Source: Methylotenera oryzisoli (GTDB taxonomy: Bacteria; Pseudomonadota; Gammaproteobacteria; Burkholderiales; Methylophilaceae). From it: 64,000 nt of DNA. Position numbers and translations under genes: made by a program. Positions 37,337-47,148 of the stretch are shown piece by piece (the stretch's first letter is position 1; each line of letters begins with the position of its first letter). The stretch spans positions 62,001 to 126,000 of the forward strand of contig CAMDTL010000003.1 in assembly GCA_945907735.1 (NCBI GenBank), given 5' to 3'. Under the pieces are notes generated by a model, which had not been told where the DNA came from, did not search any database, and saw only the letters and a list, made by a program, of their open reading frames with translations.

Positions 37337-38710
37337 TTATCCGTTTCTTAACTGATGCAGCACCTGCTCCAAGCGCTCTACTGCAATCACTTCCAAGCCT
37401 GCAATTTTCGCTTTTGGCGCATTCGATTTTGGTACAATCGCTTTGGTAAAACCCAATTTTGCAGCTTCTTTTAAGCGCATTTGGCCGCCTGGTACCGGGC
37501 GCACTTCACCCGCCAACCCAACCTCACCAAATACGATAAGTTTATTATCTAATGGTTTGTTTTTCAAAGAAGAAATGATCGATAATATCACCGCCAAATC
37601 GACCGCTGGCTCAGCAATTTTTACGCCACCGACGGCATTAATGAACACGTCTTGATCAAAACACGGCATGCCGGCGTGACGATTTAACACTGCAAGCAGC
37701 ATGGCTAAGCGGTTCTGTTCAAGGCCGGTTGCCAAGCGTTTTGGGTTGGGCGCATGACTTTCATCCAGCAACGCTTGAATTTCGATTAACAGCGGCCGCG
37801 TGCCTTCCATGGTTACCGTAATGCAACTGCCTGCCACTTGGCTTTCATGGTGCGATAGAAATAGTGCACTAGGGTTTGCTACTTCTCGCAGACCTTTTTC
37901 CGTCATGGCGAACACACCCAACTCATTCACAGCGCCAAAGCGATTTTTAAAAGCACGGATTAACCTAAATGAAGAGTTTTGATCGCCTTCAAAATACAAT
38001 ACGGTATCCACAATATGCTCTAGCACGCGCGGCCCGGCAAGTGAGCCTTCTTTGGTAACATGCCCGACCAAAATCACCGTAATGCCGAGTTGCTTGGCCA
38101 AACGTGTAAGCTGCGCCGAGCATTCGCGCACTTGTGCAACTGAGCCTGGCGCGGATTGCAGTGCCTCAGAATACACGGTTTGAATCGAATCAATGACCGC
38201 GATATTGGGTTTGTGCGTTTGTAGCGTAGCGAGAATTTTTTCAAGGTTAATTTCGGCTAACAGCTCGACATTGCTAGCATCCAAGCCCAAACGCTTGGCG
38301 CGCATGGCAATTTGCTGTGGTGATTCTTCACCGCTCACATAAATGGCTTGAGAATTTTTACCAAGGTGGCACAACACCTGCAAAAGTAGCGTCGATTTTC
38401 CAATGCCTGGGTCGCCGCCAATCAGCACCACGCCGCCTTCTACCAAGCCGCCGCCCAGCACGCGGTCAAATTCGCTAATGCCAGTGGCTGTACGCTCAAT
38501 ATCAGCCGCCTTAATGCTGCTTAATTTTTGTAATTGGCTAGATGCCGCTAAACCCTCAAATTTGTTAGCGTAGCGGTTGCTTGCAGTGCTGCTTTCCTCG
38601 ATGCTTTCCAGCAAAGTATTCCACGATAAGCAGCTTGGGCATTGACCTTGCCATTTCGGCTCACTGGCACCGCATTCAGTGCAGCTGTAGATGGTTTTAG
38701 CTTTTGCCAT
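37337..38710 (-). CDS. radA: DNA repair protein RadA
   Basis: 457 aa. C4 zinc finger (Cys10, 13, 24, 27), Walker A GGDPGIGKST (98-107), the RadA-specific KNRFG motif and a C-terminal Lon-protease-like domain without a protease site. It drives branch migration in recombination. It lies 21 bp after dnaB; the alr gene often found between them in Betaproteobacteria is absent. Confidence 0.96.
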   Translation of the reverse strand: MAKAKTIYSCTECGASEPKWQGQCPSCLSWNTLLESIEESSTASNRYANKFEGLAASSQLQKLSSIKAADIERTATGISEFDRVLGGGLVEGGVVLIGGDPGIGKSTLLLQVLCHLGKNSQAIYVSGEESPQQIAMRAKRLGLDASNVELLAEINLEKILATLQTHKPNIAVIDSIQTVYSEALQSAPGSVAQVRECSAQLTRLAKQLGITVILVGHVTKEGSLAGPRVLEHIVDTVLYFEGDQNSSFRLIRAFKNRFGAVNELGVFAMTEKGLREVANPSALFLSHHESQVAGSCITVTMEGTRPLLIEIQALLDESHAPNPKRLATGLEQNRLAMLLAVLNRHAGMPCFDQDVFINAVGGVKIAEPAVDLAVILSIISSLKNKPLDNKLIVFGEVGLAGEVRPVPGGQMRLKEAAKLGFTKAIVPKSNAPKAKIAGLEVIAVERLEQVLHQLRNG

Positions 38711-38731
38711 AACGGGTTTAATTTGATGGCA

Positions 38732-40114
38732 TTAGTAATTATCTGGCATATAGCCTGCGTTAGCATAATTTTCAAATCGGGTATGTTCACCGATAAAGGT
38801 CAGTTTTACGCGACCAATCGGGCCGTTACGCTGTTTGCCAATAATAATTTCTGCTGTGCCCTTATCGGTGCTATCGGGGTTATACACCTCATCACGATAG
38901 ATAAACAAAATTAAATCGGCATCTTGCTCAATCGCGCCAGACTCGCGTAAATCGCTCATGACAGGGCGTTTATCAGGGCGCGTTTCCACACTTCGATTAA
39001 GCTGAGAAAGCGCCACCACCGGCACATCCAGCTCTTTTGCCAATGCTTTAAGTGAACGTGAAATCTCTGAGATTTCTGTGGCGCGATTTTCGCCCTGCTT
39101 GCCTGCGGGGGCCGACATCAGTTGCAAGTAATCCACTACAATTAAACCCAATTTACCTGTTTGGCGATGCAAGCGGCGCGCCCTAGCCCGCACATCAAAA
39201 CTACTTAAGCCCGCACCTTCATCAATAAAAATCGGTGCTTCATTCAGCCTGCCCAGCGCTGTGGTGAGTTTTTCCCAATCTTCATCCTCCAACCGCCCAG
39301 TGCGCATGCGATGTTGATCTAGTCGCCCCACGGAGCCTATCATCCGCATCGCTAGTTGGGTTGAGGCCATCTCCATCGAGAATACCGCCACCGGCAAACC
39401 AGTATCCAGTGCCACATTTTCGGCCACGTTAAGCGAAAATGCCGTTTTACCCATGGAAGGCCGTCCTGCCACGATAATTAAGTCGCCACCCTGCAAGCCA
39501 GAGGTCATTGAATCTAAATCACTAAAGCCAGTGGGAATGCCGGTGACATCACTTGGATTATCGCGCGAAAACAGCAGATCAATGCGCTCCGCCACTTGCG
39601 GCAACAGCGCTTGAATATCCTGAAAGCCTTGGCTACTACGCTGACCGCCCTCGGCAATCTGAAAAATCTTCGCTTCCGCTTCGTCCAATAGCTGTTGCGC
39701 GTCGCGCCCATTCGGGTTGTAGGCGCTATCGGCAATGCCAGAGCCCACTACCACCAATTTTCGCATAATAGCGCGTTCGCGCACAATCTCGGCATAACGG
39801 CGGATATTAGCGGCGGTGGGTGTATTTTGCGCCAGTGCGCCTAAATAGGCAATGCCGCCTACCGTTGAGAGCTCAGCGGTACTTTCCAGCGACTCTGCCA
39901 CCGTCACAATGTCAGCTGGCCGATTATGCTCAATCAGCTTGGCAATATGCTGAAAGATGGTTTTGTGATCGTGCTGATAAAAATCATCCGCTTTTAAAAT
40001 ATCGGCAATTTTATCCAGCGCCTCATTCTCTAGTAGCAAGCCACCAATCACCGATTGCTCGGCCTCAACAGAATGTGGGGGAAGTTTTAGCGCATCTAAT
40101 TGTTCGTCAGCCAT
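38732..40114 (-). CDS. dnaB: replicative DNA helicase DnaB
   Basis: 460 aa. N-terminal domain PPHSVEAEQSVIGGLLLE, RecA-like core with Walker A AGRPSMGKTAF and the DnaB motifs VVDYLQLM and SDLRESGAIEQDADLI. No intein. The start MADEQLDAL (40114) is preferred to an ATG 13 codons upstream because a TATAAT lies just before it. Pairs with radA. Confidence 0.96.
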   Translation of the reverse strand: MADEQLDALKLPPHSVEAEQSVIGGLLLENEALDKIADILKADDFYQHDHKTIFQHIAKLIEHNRPADIVTVAESLESTAELSTVGGIAYLGALAQNTPTAANIRRYAEIVRERAIMRKLVVVGSGIADSAYNPNGRDAQQLLDEAEAKIFQIAEGGQRSSQGFQDIQALLPQVAERIDLLFSRDNPSDVTGIPTGFSDLDSMTSGLQGGDLIIVAGRPSMGKTAFSLNVAENVALDTGLPVAVFSMEMASTQLAMRMIGSVGRLDQHRMRTGRLEDEDWEKLTTALGRLNEAPIFIDEGAGLSSFDVRARARRLHRQTGKLGLIVVDYLQLMSAPAGKQGENRATEISEISRSLKALAKELDVPVVALSQLNRSVETRPDKRPVMSDLRESGAIEQDADLILFIYRDEVYNPDSTDKGTAEIIIGKQRNGPIGRVKLTFIGEHTRFENYANAGYMPDNY

Positions 40115-40283
40115 GCATAGATTATACCGAACCTTAAGCGCTACTGTAGCCATTTTTAGGCGTTTAAGTTTTTGCGGCAGTCAGTTGGCTCTTTTTTATT
40201 GCAGAACCATATACAAAGCACGTGCGAGGCAATACATAATCTTGCACTATCTATAGTTGAGCCAGGTATTATTAGAAGCGGTA

Positions 40284-40361
40284 GTAGATGAGCTTAGATG
40301 ATAAGCTAATGAATGGACTGGTTTATAATCCGCATTTACTCACTATTTTGGGCTCATCTAC
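40284..40361. promoter_or_regulatory. 10-bp inverted repeat flanking a -10-like box upstream of mqo
   Basis: GTAGATGAGC (40284-40293) and GCTCATCTAC (40352-40361) are perfect inverted copies, 58 nt apart, around a TATAAT at 40324-40329. The right arm also lies within a local hairpin GGGCT ... AGCCC (40350-40369), so two structures exclude each other. The rest of the 280-bp dnaB-mqo gap shows nothing recognisable. Confidence 0.5.
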
Positions 40362-40394
40362 GATAGCCCCTTTAACAATTAGATAGCAATTAGC

Positions 40395-41888
40395 ATGATA
40401 AATTTAGAAACAGACGTGTTGTTAGTAGGTGGCGGCATTATGGGCGCCACCCTTGGCATGCTATTGCAGCAACTAGCGCCAGATTTGCACATTAGCATGA
40501 TTGAGCAGCTGCAAGATGTGGCATTAGAGAGCTCGGACGCGCTAAACAACGCGGGTACAGGCCACGCCGGCTATTGCGAGCTTAATTACACGCCACAAGC
40601 AGCCGATGGTAGCATTGACATTAGGCGCGCGCTGGAAATTAATGCTGCTTTTGAAGTTTCACTACAATTTTGGTCCCATTTGGTTGAAACTGGCGCCCTG
40701 CCAGCACCCGACGCCTTTATCAATAAAACGCCGCATTTAAGCTTGGTTTGGGGCGATAAAAATATTGCTTTTTTGAAGCAACGGGTTGCTTTACTCACAC
40801 AACATCATTGTTTTGCCGATATGCAATATAGTGAGGAGTTTTCTCAACTCAACACTTGGATGCCTCTGCTGATGGCAAACAGAAATGCCCAGGATAAATT
40901 AGCTGCCAGTTATGTGGCATATGGCTCTGACGTTGATTTTGGCGCCTTAACGCGGCACTTGGTAACGCATCTTAAAACCCGAGCCAACTTTACACTGCAC
41001 ACCCATACGCAAGTAAAAAAGCTCGCTCAAATGCAAGACCGCAGCCAAGATAACCGTTGGCATGTCAAGCTGCTGGACTTGCCAACGAAACACACTAAAA
41101 CCATCCATGCCAAATTTGTATTTTTGGGCGCGGGTGGTGGCGCATTGCCCTTGTTGCAAAAGGCAGACATCGATGAAAGCAAAGGCTATGGTGGCTTTCC
41201 AGTCAGTGGGCAATGGCTCATTTGCAATAATCCTAAGCTGATTCAGCAACATCAAGTAAAAGTGTATGGCAAGGCGGCTAAGGGTGCGCCGCCAATGTCG
41301 GTGCCACATTTAGATACGCGCATGATTAACGGCAAACCTGCCCTGCTGTTTGGGCCTTTTGCTGGCTTGACCACTAAATTTTTAAAGCAAGGCTCAAAGC
41401 TAGACTTAGCCAAATCGCTAACAGCAAACAACCTGAAAGCCATGCTGGGCGTTGGTCGAAGCAATATGGCATTAACAAAGTATTTGCTAAAAGAAGCTAG
41501 GCAAACGCATGAGCAGCGCATGCAACACTTGCGCGAGTTTCTGCCACTGGCCGAGGCCAGCGACTGGCAGCTGGCTAACGCTGGCCAGCGCGTGCAAATT
41601 ATTAAACAATGTGAGAAAAACTGGGGGAAACTTGAGTTTGGCACTGAGATTGTGGCTGCACAAGATGGCACACTTGCCGCCTTATTGGGTGCTTCTCCTG
41701 GCGCATCCACTAGTGTGCAAGCCATGATTAGCGTGCTGGAGCGTTGCTTTGCTGCACAAATGCACACTGCGGAATGGGCAAGCAAGTTGCGCGTGTTAGT
41801 GCCCTCTTATGGCCAATCGCTGATTGACGATGCGGCATTACTAAAACAAGTACGTCAACACACTTTAAAAACGCTCGAGCTAAGCTAA
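40395..41888 (+). CDS. mqo: malate:quinone oxidoreductase
   Basis: 497 aa FAD enzyme on the inner face of the cytoplasmic membrane, oxidising malate to oxaloacetate and passing electrons to quinone. DVLLVGGGIMGATLG at the N-terminus, LNNAGTGHAGYCELNYTPQ and GFPVSGQWL are Mqo signatures. Single gene, divergent from dnaB; its end overlaps the convergent rlmB end by 4 bp. Confidence 0.95.
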   Translation: MINLETDVLLVGGGIMGATLGMLLQQLAPDLHISMIEQLQDVALESSDALNNAGTGHAGYCELNYTPQAADGSIDIRRALEINAAFEVSLQFWSHLVETGALPAPDAFINKTPHLSLVWGDKNIAFLKQRVALLTQHHCFADMQYSEEFSQLNTWMPLLMANRNAQDKLAASYVAYGSDVDFGALTRHLVTHLKTRANFTLHTHTQVKKLAQMQDRSQDNRWHVKLLDLPTKHTKTIHAKFVFLGAGGGALPLLQKADIDESKGYGGFPVSGQWLICNNPKLIQQHQVKVYGKAAKGAPPMSVPHLDTRMINGKPALLFGPFAGLTTKFLKQGSKLDLAKSLTANNLKAMLGVGRSNMALTKYLLKEARQTHEQRMQHLREFLPLAEASDWQLANAGQRVQIIKQCEKNWGKLEFGTEIVAAQDGTLAALLGASPGASTSVQAMISVLERCFAAQMHTAEWASKLRVLVPSYGQSLIDDAALLKQVRQHTLKTLELS

Positions 41889-42658
41889 GCTTTAACCAAA
41901 CTGCGTTGGCAACGCGCTTCATACAAGCAAATGCCAGTTGCCACGCTCACGTTAAGGCTCTCAACAGAGCCAAACATCGGAATTGTCACCAGCGCATCGC
42001 AAGTCTCCGCGGTTAAACGTCGAATGCCGTCGCCTTCGGCACCTAACACAATCGCTAGCGGACCATCTAATTTTGTATTGAGCAGGCTGACAGGCGCATC
42101 CATGCCATTGGGGGCATCTAAAGTGGTGCCCACCACAAACACCCCTGCCTCTTTAAGCTCGCGCAAGGTGCGCGCGAGATTAGTCACCGCGATAAACGGC
42201 ACCGTTTCCGCTGCGCCAGAAGCTACTTTACGCACCGTCGCGTTTAAGCCCACTGCGCGGTCTTTGGGCGCGATAACGGCATGCACCCCCATGGCATCAG
42301 CCACCCGCAAACAAGCGCCAAGGTTGTGCGGGTCTTCCACGCCATCTAATACTAAAAAGAACGGCGGCTCAGTTAAGTCACTGTCTAAAATATCATGAAT
42401 ATCTTTATAAGGAATCGGCGTATCTACCACACGCGCCAGCACGCCTTGGTGGCGACCATTGCTGCCAGCCAAGCCATCTAATCTCGATCTATCCACCTGC
42501 ATCACGCGCACCTGGGCGCTTTCGGCCAAGTTCAATAAATCTTTCATGCGCGCGTCAATTCTATCCCGGTCGATCAGAATTTCCTCAATACTGGTGGCAT
42601 GCTGGCGCATACGACTTAATACGGCGTGAAAGCCAAATAATATGCGGGCATCACTCAT
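41885..42658 (-). CDS. rlmB: 23S rRNA (guanosine-2'-O)-methyltransferase RlmB
   Basis: 257 aa SPOUT enzyme modifying G2251. An N-terminal substrate-binding domain is followed by NLGACLRVADAMG, VLGAEGDGIRRL and MFGSVESLNVSVATGI, the knotted SAM-binding motifs. Directly downstream of rnr as in E. coli. Confidence 0.95.
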   Translation of the reverse strand: MSDARILFGFHAVLSRMRQHATSIEEILIDRDRIDARMKDLLNLAESAQVRVMQVDRSRLDGLAGSNGRHQGVLARVVDTPIPYKDIHDILDSDLTEPPFFLVLDGVEDPHNLGACLRVADAMGVHAVIAPKDRAVGLNATVRKVASGAAETVPFIAVTNLARTLRELKEAGVFVVGTTLDAPNGMDAPVSLLNTKLDGPLAIVLGAEGDGIRRLTAETCDALVTIPMFGSVESLNVSVATGICLYEARCQRSLVKA

Positions 42659-42695
42659 CGGCTAATGCTCATTTTTTTGCTGCTCATGGCTGGAC

Positions 42696-45134
42696 TCATC
42701 TCTTGGGCTTACCTTTATTTTTGTTACTGTTAGACTTTTGTTTAGCGGCAGGTCTGGCTATTTTTTTGCCCCCGCCACTACGGTCATGTTTGGCTTTTTC
42801 TAGCGCCCGCGTGCTCAAGGGTTTAAACGCAGTCGATACTTTTGGTTTATTCACATTTAAGGTGTTGCTATTAGCTGCCCTAGCAGACTGATGGTGATTG
42901 GCTTCCAAAGCAGCAGAATTAAGCGCCTCTGTTTTGAGAGGTGAAGCATGACTGATTAAAGTGAAGTCGATTTTAGTGGTTTCTAAATCGACGCGCGCCA
43001 CTTTGACTGTCAACCTATCGCCCAACCTAAACCGTGCGCCAGTACGCTCACCCACCATGGCATGGCGCGCTTTGTCGTAATTAAAGTAGTCGTTACCCAG
43101 CTCAGTCACATGCAGCAAGCCTTCCACATACACACCATCTAGCGCCACAAACACGCCAAAACTGGTGACGCCAGCCACCGTGCCTGCAAATATTTCGCCA
43201 ATTTTATCCTGCATAAAATAGCATTTCAGCCAGTTGTTGACGTCGCGCGTGGCATCATCGGCACGGCGCTCGGTCATGCTGCAATGTACGCCCAAGTTAT
43301 TCCAATCTTTGGCATTGTATTTTTCGCCATTGAGCACTGCTTTAATGGCGCGATGAATCAGCAAGTCAGGATAGCGACGAATCGGCGAGGTAAAGTGCGC
43401 ATACGCCTCGTAAGCCAAGCCAAAATGGCCAACGTTATCTGGGCTGTACACCGCTTGCTGCATAGAGCGTAGCAGCACCGTTTGCAACAGTTGTGCATCT
43501 GGGCGGTCTTTAATTTGCTGCATCAGTTTGCCATAATCTTTAGCATGTGGCTTTTCGCCACCACCCACGCCAAAACCCACTTCGCCCATAAACGTGCGTA
43601 GCGCTTCTAACTTCTCTGGCGTTGGTCCTTCGTGAATACGATACAGCGCTAGGTGTTGGTGCGTTTTAAGGAAATCCGCCGCGCACACATTGGCCGCCAG
43701 CATACATTCTTCAATTAACTTATGCGCATCGTTGCGGCCTGTTGGCACGATGCGCTCGATTTTGCCGTTATCATCAAACATCATCATGGTTTCGGTCGAT
43801 TCAAACTCAATGGCGCCACGTTTTTCGCGCTGTGCCAACATCAGTTTAAATAGCGCGTATAGATTTTGTACATGCGGCATGATGTGTGCGTACTCGCGCG
43901 CAGTTTCGCCGTGCGGGTTTTCCAGCATATCCGCCACTTTGGTGTAGGTCATGCGTGCTTGAGAGCGCATGACCGACGGATAAAATTGGTATTTTTGCAC
44001 TAGGCCAGCCGCGTCAATTTGCATATCGCATATCATGCACAGTCGCTCCACATCTGGGTTGAGCGAGCATAAGCCATTTGACAAGGCTTCTGGCAACATG
44101 GGGATGACACGGCGCGGAAAATACACGGAATTGCCGCGCTCAAACGCTTCTTTATCCAGTGCGCTATCGGGTTTAACGTAAAAACTCACATCAGCAATCG
44201 CAACGACTAAGCGCCAGCCATGGCCAGCTTTTTCAGCCTGCATAGGCTCAGCAAATACAGCATCATCAAAATCGCGCGCAGTTTCGCCATCAATGGTAAT
44301 CAGAGCTAACTCACGCAAATCAATGCGGCCTTTGTAATCAGCCGCTTGCACCAGTTTGGGAATGCTTTCAGCTTGCTGGTTGGCGGCAGGCGTAAATTCA
44401 TGCGGCAACTTGTGTTTGCGCAGGGCAATTTCAATCTCCATGCCGCTATCGGCATAATTGCCCAAAACCTGCACCACTTTGCCCATCGGGTGCGCGCCAG
44501 CAGAAGGTTGCGCAGTGAGTTCCACCATCACCACCTGGCCTGGCTTAGCACCCATGTCTAAATGGTAGGGAATCAAAATATCTTGGTTGATACGTTTATC
44601 TTCGGCTGCCACAATGGTCACGCCCTGTCCTTGCACCACGCGCCCGACTAAGCTTTTGGTGCTGCGCTCTAACACCTCGACAATTTTGCCTTCTGGTCGG
44701 CCTTTTCTATCCTGCCCGCTCATGCGCACCATGGCACGATCGCCATGCATCACTTGTGCCATCTCGCGCGGGCCTAGAAATAAGTCCTCAGGATATTTAG
44801 TGTTATCATCTGGTAGCAAGAAGCCAAAACCATCAGGATGGCCTTGTACCGTGCCGCTAATTGCGTGAATTTTTTCAGCTAAGCACAATGCGCCCTTACG
44901 ATTGCGCATAATCTGGCCTTCGCGCTCCATCGCATTCAAGCGCTTATTAAAGTTATCTCGCTCGTCCACGCCAATATCCAACAAGGTATACACCTGTTCC
45001 ACACTTAGCGGGACGCCTTGATCTGCCAGCAACTGTAACACCAACTCGCGGCTAGGCAATGGCGCTTCGTATTGCGCGGCCTCTCGCTTGGCGTAGGGGT
45101 CGTTATTGCGTTGATGATGCTTTTTTGTTGACAA
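42696..45134 (-). CDS. rnr: ribonuclease R
   Basis: 812 aa 3'-5' exoribonuclease. Order: N-terminal HTH, two cold-shock domains, RNB catalytic domain (ITIDGETARDFDDAVFAEP with the metal Asp cluster), S1 domain and a Lys/Arg/Asn-rich tail. TTG start with no ATG near it. The start region overlaps the tRNA-Leu promoter on the other strand. Confidence 0.95.
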   Translation of the reverse strand: MSTKKHHQRNNDPYAKREAAQYEAPLPSRELVLQLLADQGVPLSVEQVYTLLDIGVDERDNFNKRLNAMEREGQIMRNRKGALCLAEKIHAISGTVQGHPDGFGFLLPDDNTKYPEDLFLGPREMAQVMHGDRAMVRMSGQDRKGRPEGKIVEVLERSTKSLVGRVVQGQGVTIVAAEDKRINQDILIPYHLDMGAKPGQVVMVELTAQPSAGAHPMGKVVQVLGNYADSGMEIEIALRKHKLPHEFTPAANQQAESIPKLVQAADYKGRIDLRELALITIDGETARDFDDAVFAEPMQAEKAGHGWRLVVAIADVSFYVKPDSALDKEAFERGNSVYFPRRVIPMLPEALSNGLCSLNPDVERLCMICDMQIDAAGLVQKYQFYPSVMRSQARMTYTKVADMLENPHGETAREYAHIMPHVQNLYALFKLMLAQREKRGAIEFESTETMMMFDDNGKIERIVPTGRNDAHKLIEECMLAANVCAADFLKTHQHLALYRIHEGPTPEKLEALRTFMGEVGFGVGGGEKPHAKDYGKLMQQIKDRPDAQLLQTVLLRSMQQAVYSPDNVGHFGLAYEAYAHFTSPIRRYPDLLIHRAIKAVLNGEKYNAKDWNNLGVHCSMTERRADDATRDVNNWLKCYFMQDKIGEIFAGTVAGVTSFGVFVALDGVYVEGLLHVTELGNDYFNYDKARHAMVGERTGARFRLGDRLTVKVARVDLETTKIDFTLISHASPLKTEALNSAALEANHHQSARAANSNTLNVNKPKVSTAFKPLSTRALEKAKHDRSGGGKKIARPAAKQKSNSNKNKGKPKR

Positions 45135-45155
45135 GTTATTTGCTTTCTATAAAAT
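45128..45155 (+). promoter_or_regulatory. promoter of tRNA-Leu
   Basis: Perfect -35 TTGACA, 16-bp spacer, -10 TAAAAT, then a GC-rich discriminator (TCGGCGC), about 24 bp before the mature tRNA 5' end. Confidence 0.85.
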
Positions 45156-45178
45156 TCGGCGCTTAAGACTAGTCAGTT

Positions 45179-45263
45179 GCCCAGATGGCGGAATTGGTAG
45201 ACGCGCAGGTTTCAGATACCTGTATCGAAAGATGTGGAGGTTCGAGTCCTCTTCCGGGCACCA
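45179..45263 (+). tRNA. tRNA-Leu (anticodon CAG)
   Basis: 85 nt including encoded CCA, class II with a variable arm. Anticodon stem CAGGT/ACCTG encloses TTCAGAT, so the anticodon is CAG. The acceptor stem GCCCAGA / TCCGGGC has an A-C mismatch at the fifth pair. Confidence 0.97.
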
Positions 45264-45306
45264 ATAAACACTCAAGGTGAGATTGTAACACTCGCACCAC
45301 CTAACA

Positions 45307-45352
45307 AAAAAGCCTTAGTTGCCAGTTAATTAACTGGCAACTAAGGCTTTTT
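45307..45352. terminator. bidirectional terminator, perfect 46-bp palindrome
   Basis: 23 bp per arm with no mismatch, centred between 45329 and 45330, with A-run and T-run ends. It can terminate both tRNA-Leu (plus) and amiC (minus), which converge on it. Confidence 0.92.
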
Positions 45353-45379
45353 AAATTGAAAAGAATGACTAACTAGGCG

Positions 45380-46693
45380 CTATTCTTTGGCAAGATTGAT
45401 TTTGGCCAGCGCGGGATTGCTGGCAAAATACTTTTTAATGCCGCTTAGAATAGCATCGACCAGTTTATCCTGGTGATCGCCATCGTTAAGCTTACGCTCT
45501 TCTTCAGGATTGCTGATAAATGCCGTTTCAACCAATATCGACGGAATGTCTGGCGATTTCAACACTGCAAATCCCGCCTGCTCGACACGTGGCTTATGTA
45601 GCTTGTTGACTTCGCCCATATACCCGAGCACCGCTTTGCCCAATTTTAAACTGTCGTTAATGGTTGCGGCCTGCGATAAATCCAGCAGCGTTTTCGCCAA
45701 GACTGGATCTTTGTCATCTAGGCTCACGCCGCCGATTAAATCCGCTTCATTCTCCTTTTTGGCTAAATAACGCGCACTGGCGCTGGTGGCACCTTTTTCT
45801 GACAAGGCAAACACTGATGAGCCGTGCGCAGCAGGGTTGGTAAAAGCATCCGCATGAATCGATATAAACAAATCCGCCTTAAACTTGCGTGCCTTGACCA
45901 CGCGCGTGCCGAGCGGCACAAAGTAGTCGCCATCACGAGTGAGCACTGCGCGCATACTCGGTTCTGCATCAATTTTTTCTTTCAATTTTTTTGCAATTTG
46001 CAAGGTGATCACTTTTTCTGGGCTGCCATTGGCGCCACGCGCACCTGGATCTTCGCCGCCGTGCCCCGCATCAATGGCAATGGTGATTAAACGCTCGTCA
46101 TCTTTGTTGGTGGCGGGCGCTTCATCTTTGCTATCAAGCGGTGGAACTTCGGGAGTTGGTTCCGCAATGGGCTCTAAAATCGCCTCGCCAGGCGCGTCAG
46201 TGCGAGATGGTAGCGGCTCTATCACTGGCTTTGTGGCATCAGTTTCCGCAGATTTTTTACTCAGCATAGCCATTAATTCGTCTTGCAGTGGGTAAATATC
46301 TAACACCAGACGATGTTTGTAATCGCCCGCTGGCATCAGCGCGAATAAGTTAGACTTCACTTCGCCTTTTAAATCCACCGCGATACGCACCACGCCAGGC
46401 CTAAACTTAGCCACGCGCACCTGTTTAATGTAAGGGTCGCCAGACAAAATTTTGTCAGAAAGCGAGGTAAGCGCGTTGGTTAGCGCCAAATCTTCAACAT
46501 CCAATACTAATCTATCGGGATTTTTTAGGCTAATAAGTTGATACTTGAGGGGCGCGGATGATTCGAAAGCGATGCGCGTGTATGCCTGCGCCGGCCAAAC
46601 GCGCGCAGAGGTGATGCTGTTTGCAGCGTAACTAATTGAATTTAGTAGCAATAATACAGAAAATAAAAGTTTAACTAAAATACTTCTAAACAT
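45380..46693 (-). CDS. amiC: N-acetylmuramoyl-L-alanine amidase (AmiC type)
   Basis: 437 aa. A signal peptide (1-23, ISYAA) is followed by an AMIN domain (about 25-135), a Pro/Glu-rich linker (about 155-195) and an Amidase_3 domain with zinc ligands in AIDAGHGGEDPG, the downstream Glu and ISIHADAF, plus VETAFISNPEEE. It splits septal peptidoglycan. Overlaps tsaE by 19 bp. Confidence 0.93.
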   Translation of the reverse strand: MFRSILVKLLFSVLLLLNSISYAANSITSARVWPAQAYTRIAFESSAPLKYQLISLKNPDRLVLDVEDLALTNALTSLSDKILSGDPYIKQVRVAKFRPGVVRIAVDLKGEVKSNLFALMPAGDYKHRLVLDIYPLQDELMAMLSKKSAETDATKPVIEPLPSRTDAPGEAILEPIAEPTPEVPPLDSKDEAPATNKDDERLITIAIDAGHGGEDPGARGANGSPEKVITLQIAKKLKEKIDAEPSMRAVLTRDGDYFVPLGTRVVKARKFKADLFISIHADAFTNPAAHGSSVFALSEKGATSASARYLAKKENEADLIGGVSLDDKDPVLAKTLLDLSQAATINDSLKLGKAVLGYMGEVNKLHKPRVEQAGFAVLKSPDIPSILVETAFISNPEEERKLNDGDHQDKLVDAILSGIKKYFASNPALAKINLAKE

Positions 46694-47148
46694 TGCATCC
46701 CCAAAGCCGAGCCTGCCGAAAACTGAATTTTACGTCCCGTATTTTGCAATGCAAGGCGCACATGAATATCGGGCTCAGGCAACACGTGTGCGGCCTTTTC
46801 TGGCCATTCAATCATGCACACACTCTGCGCATTAAAATAATCTCTAAAACCTGCTGCATCCCATTCATCTTCACTCATAAATCTATATAAATCAAAGTGA
46901 TAAATATTATAACTAGACTTTACATTACATTCAATGCTATAAGGTTCAACTAATGTATAGGTGGGGCTTTTTACTTTGCCCACATGCCCCAAACCATGCA
47001 AAACCCCACGTACCAAGGTAGTTTTACCTGCGCCTAGGTCGCCATGCAAATAAATAGTTAAGCCAGCGACTAAAATACTAGCAAATCGCTCGCCGCAAGC
47101 CAATGTTGCCGCTTCATCATCCAGCTCAAGTGTAATATCATTCACCAT
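46675..47148 (-). CDS. tsaE: tRNA threonylcarbamoyladenosine biosynthesis ATPase TsaE
   Basis: 157 aa. P-loop YLHGDLGAGKTTLVRG, SPTYTLVEPY and IYHFDLYR. Works with TsaB-TsaD in t6A modification. The ATG abuts the divergent queG ATG within CATATG. Overlapping amiC is the common tsaE-amiC arrangement. Confidence 0.94.
   Translation of the reverse strand: MVNDITLELDDEAATLACGERFASILVAGLTIYLHGDLGAGKTTLVRGVLHGLGHVGKVKSPTYTLVEPYSIECNVKSSYNIYHFDLYRFMSEDEWDAAGFRDYFNAQSVCMIEWPEKAAHVLPEPDIHVRLALQNTGRKIQFSAGSALGMQCLEVF

Noticed and set aside
41252-41785. 177-codon minus-strand ORF inside mqo
   Set aside because: Shadow frame over a complete, clearly recognisable mqo.
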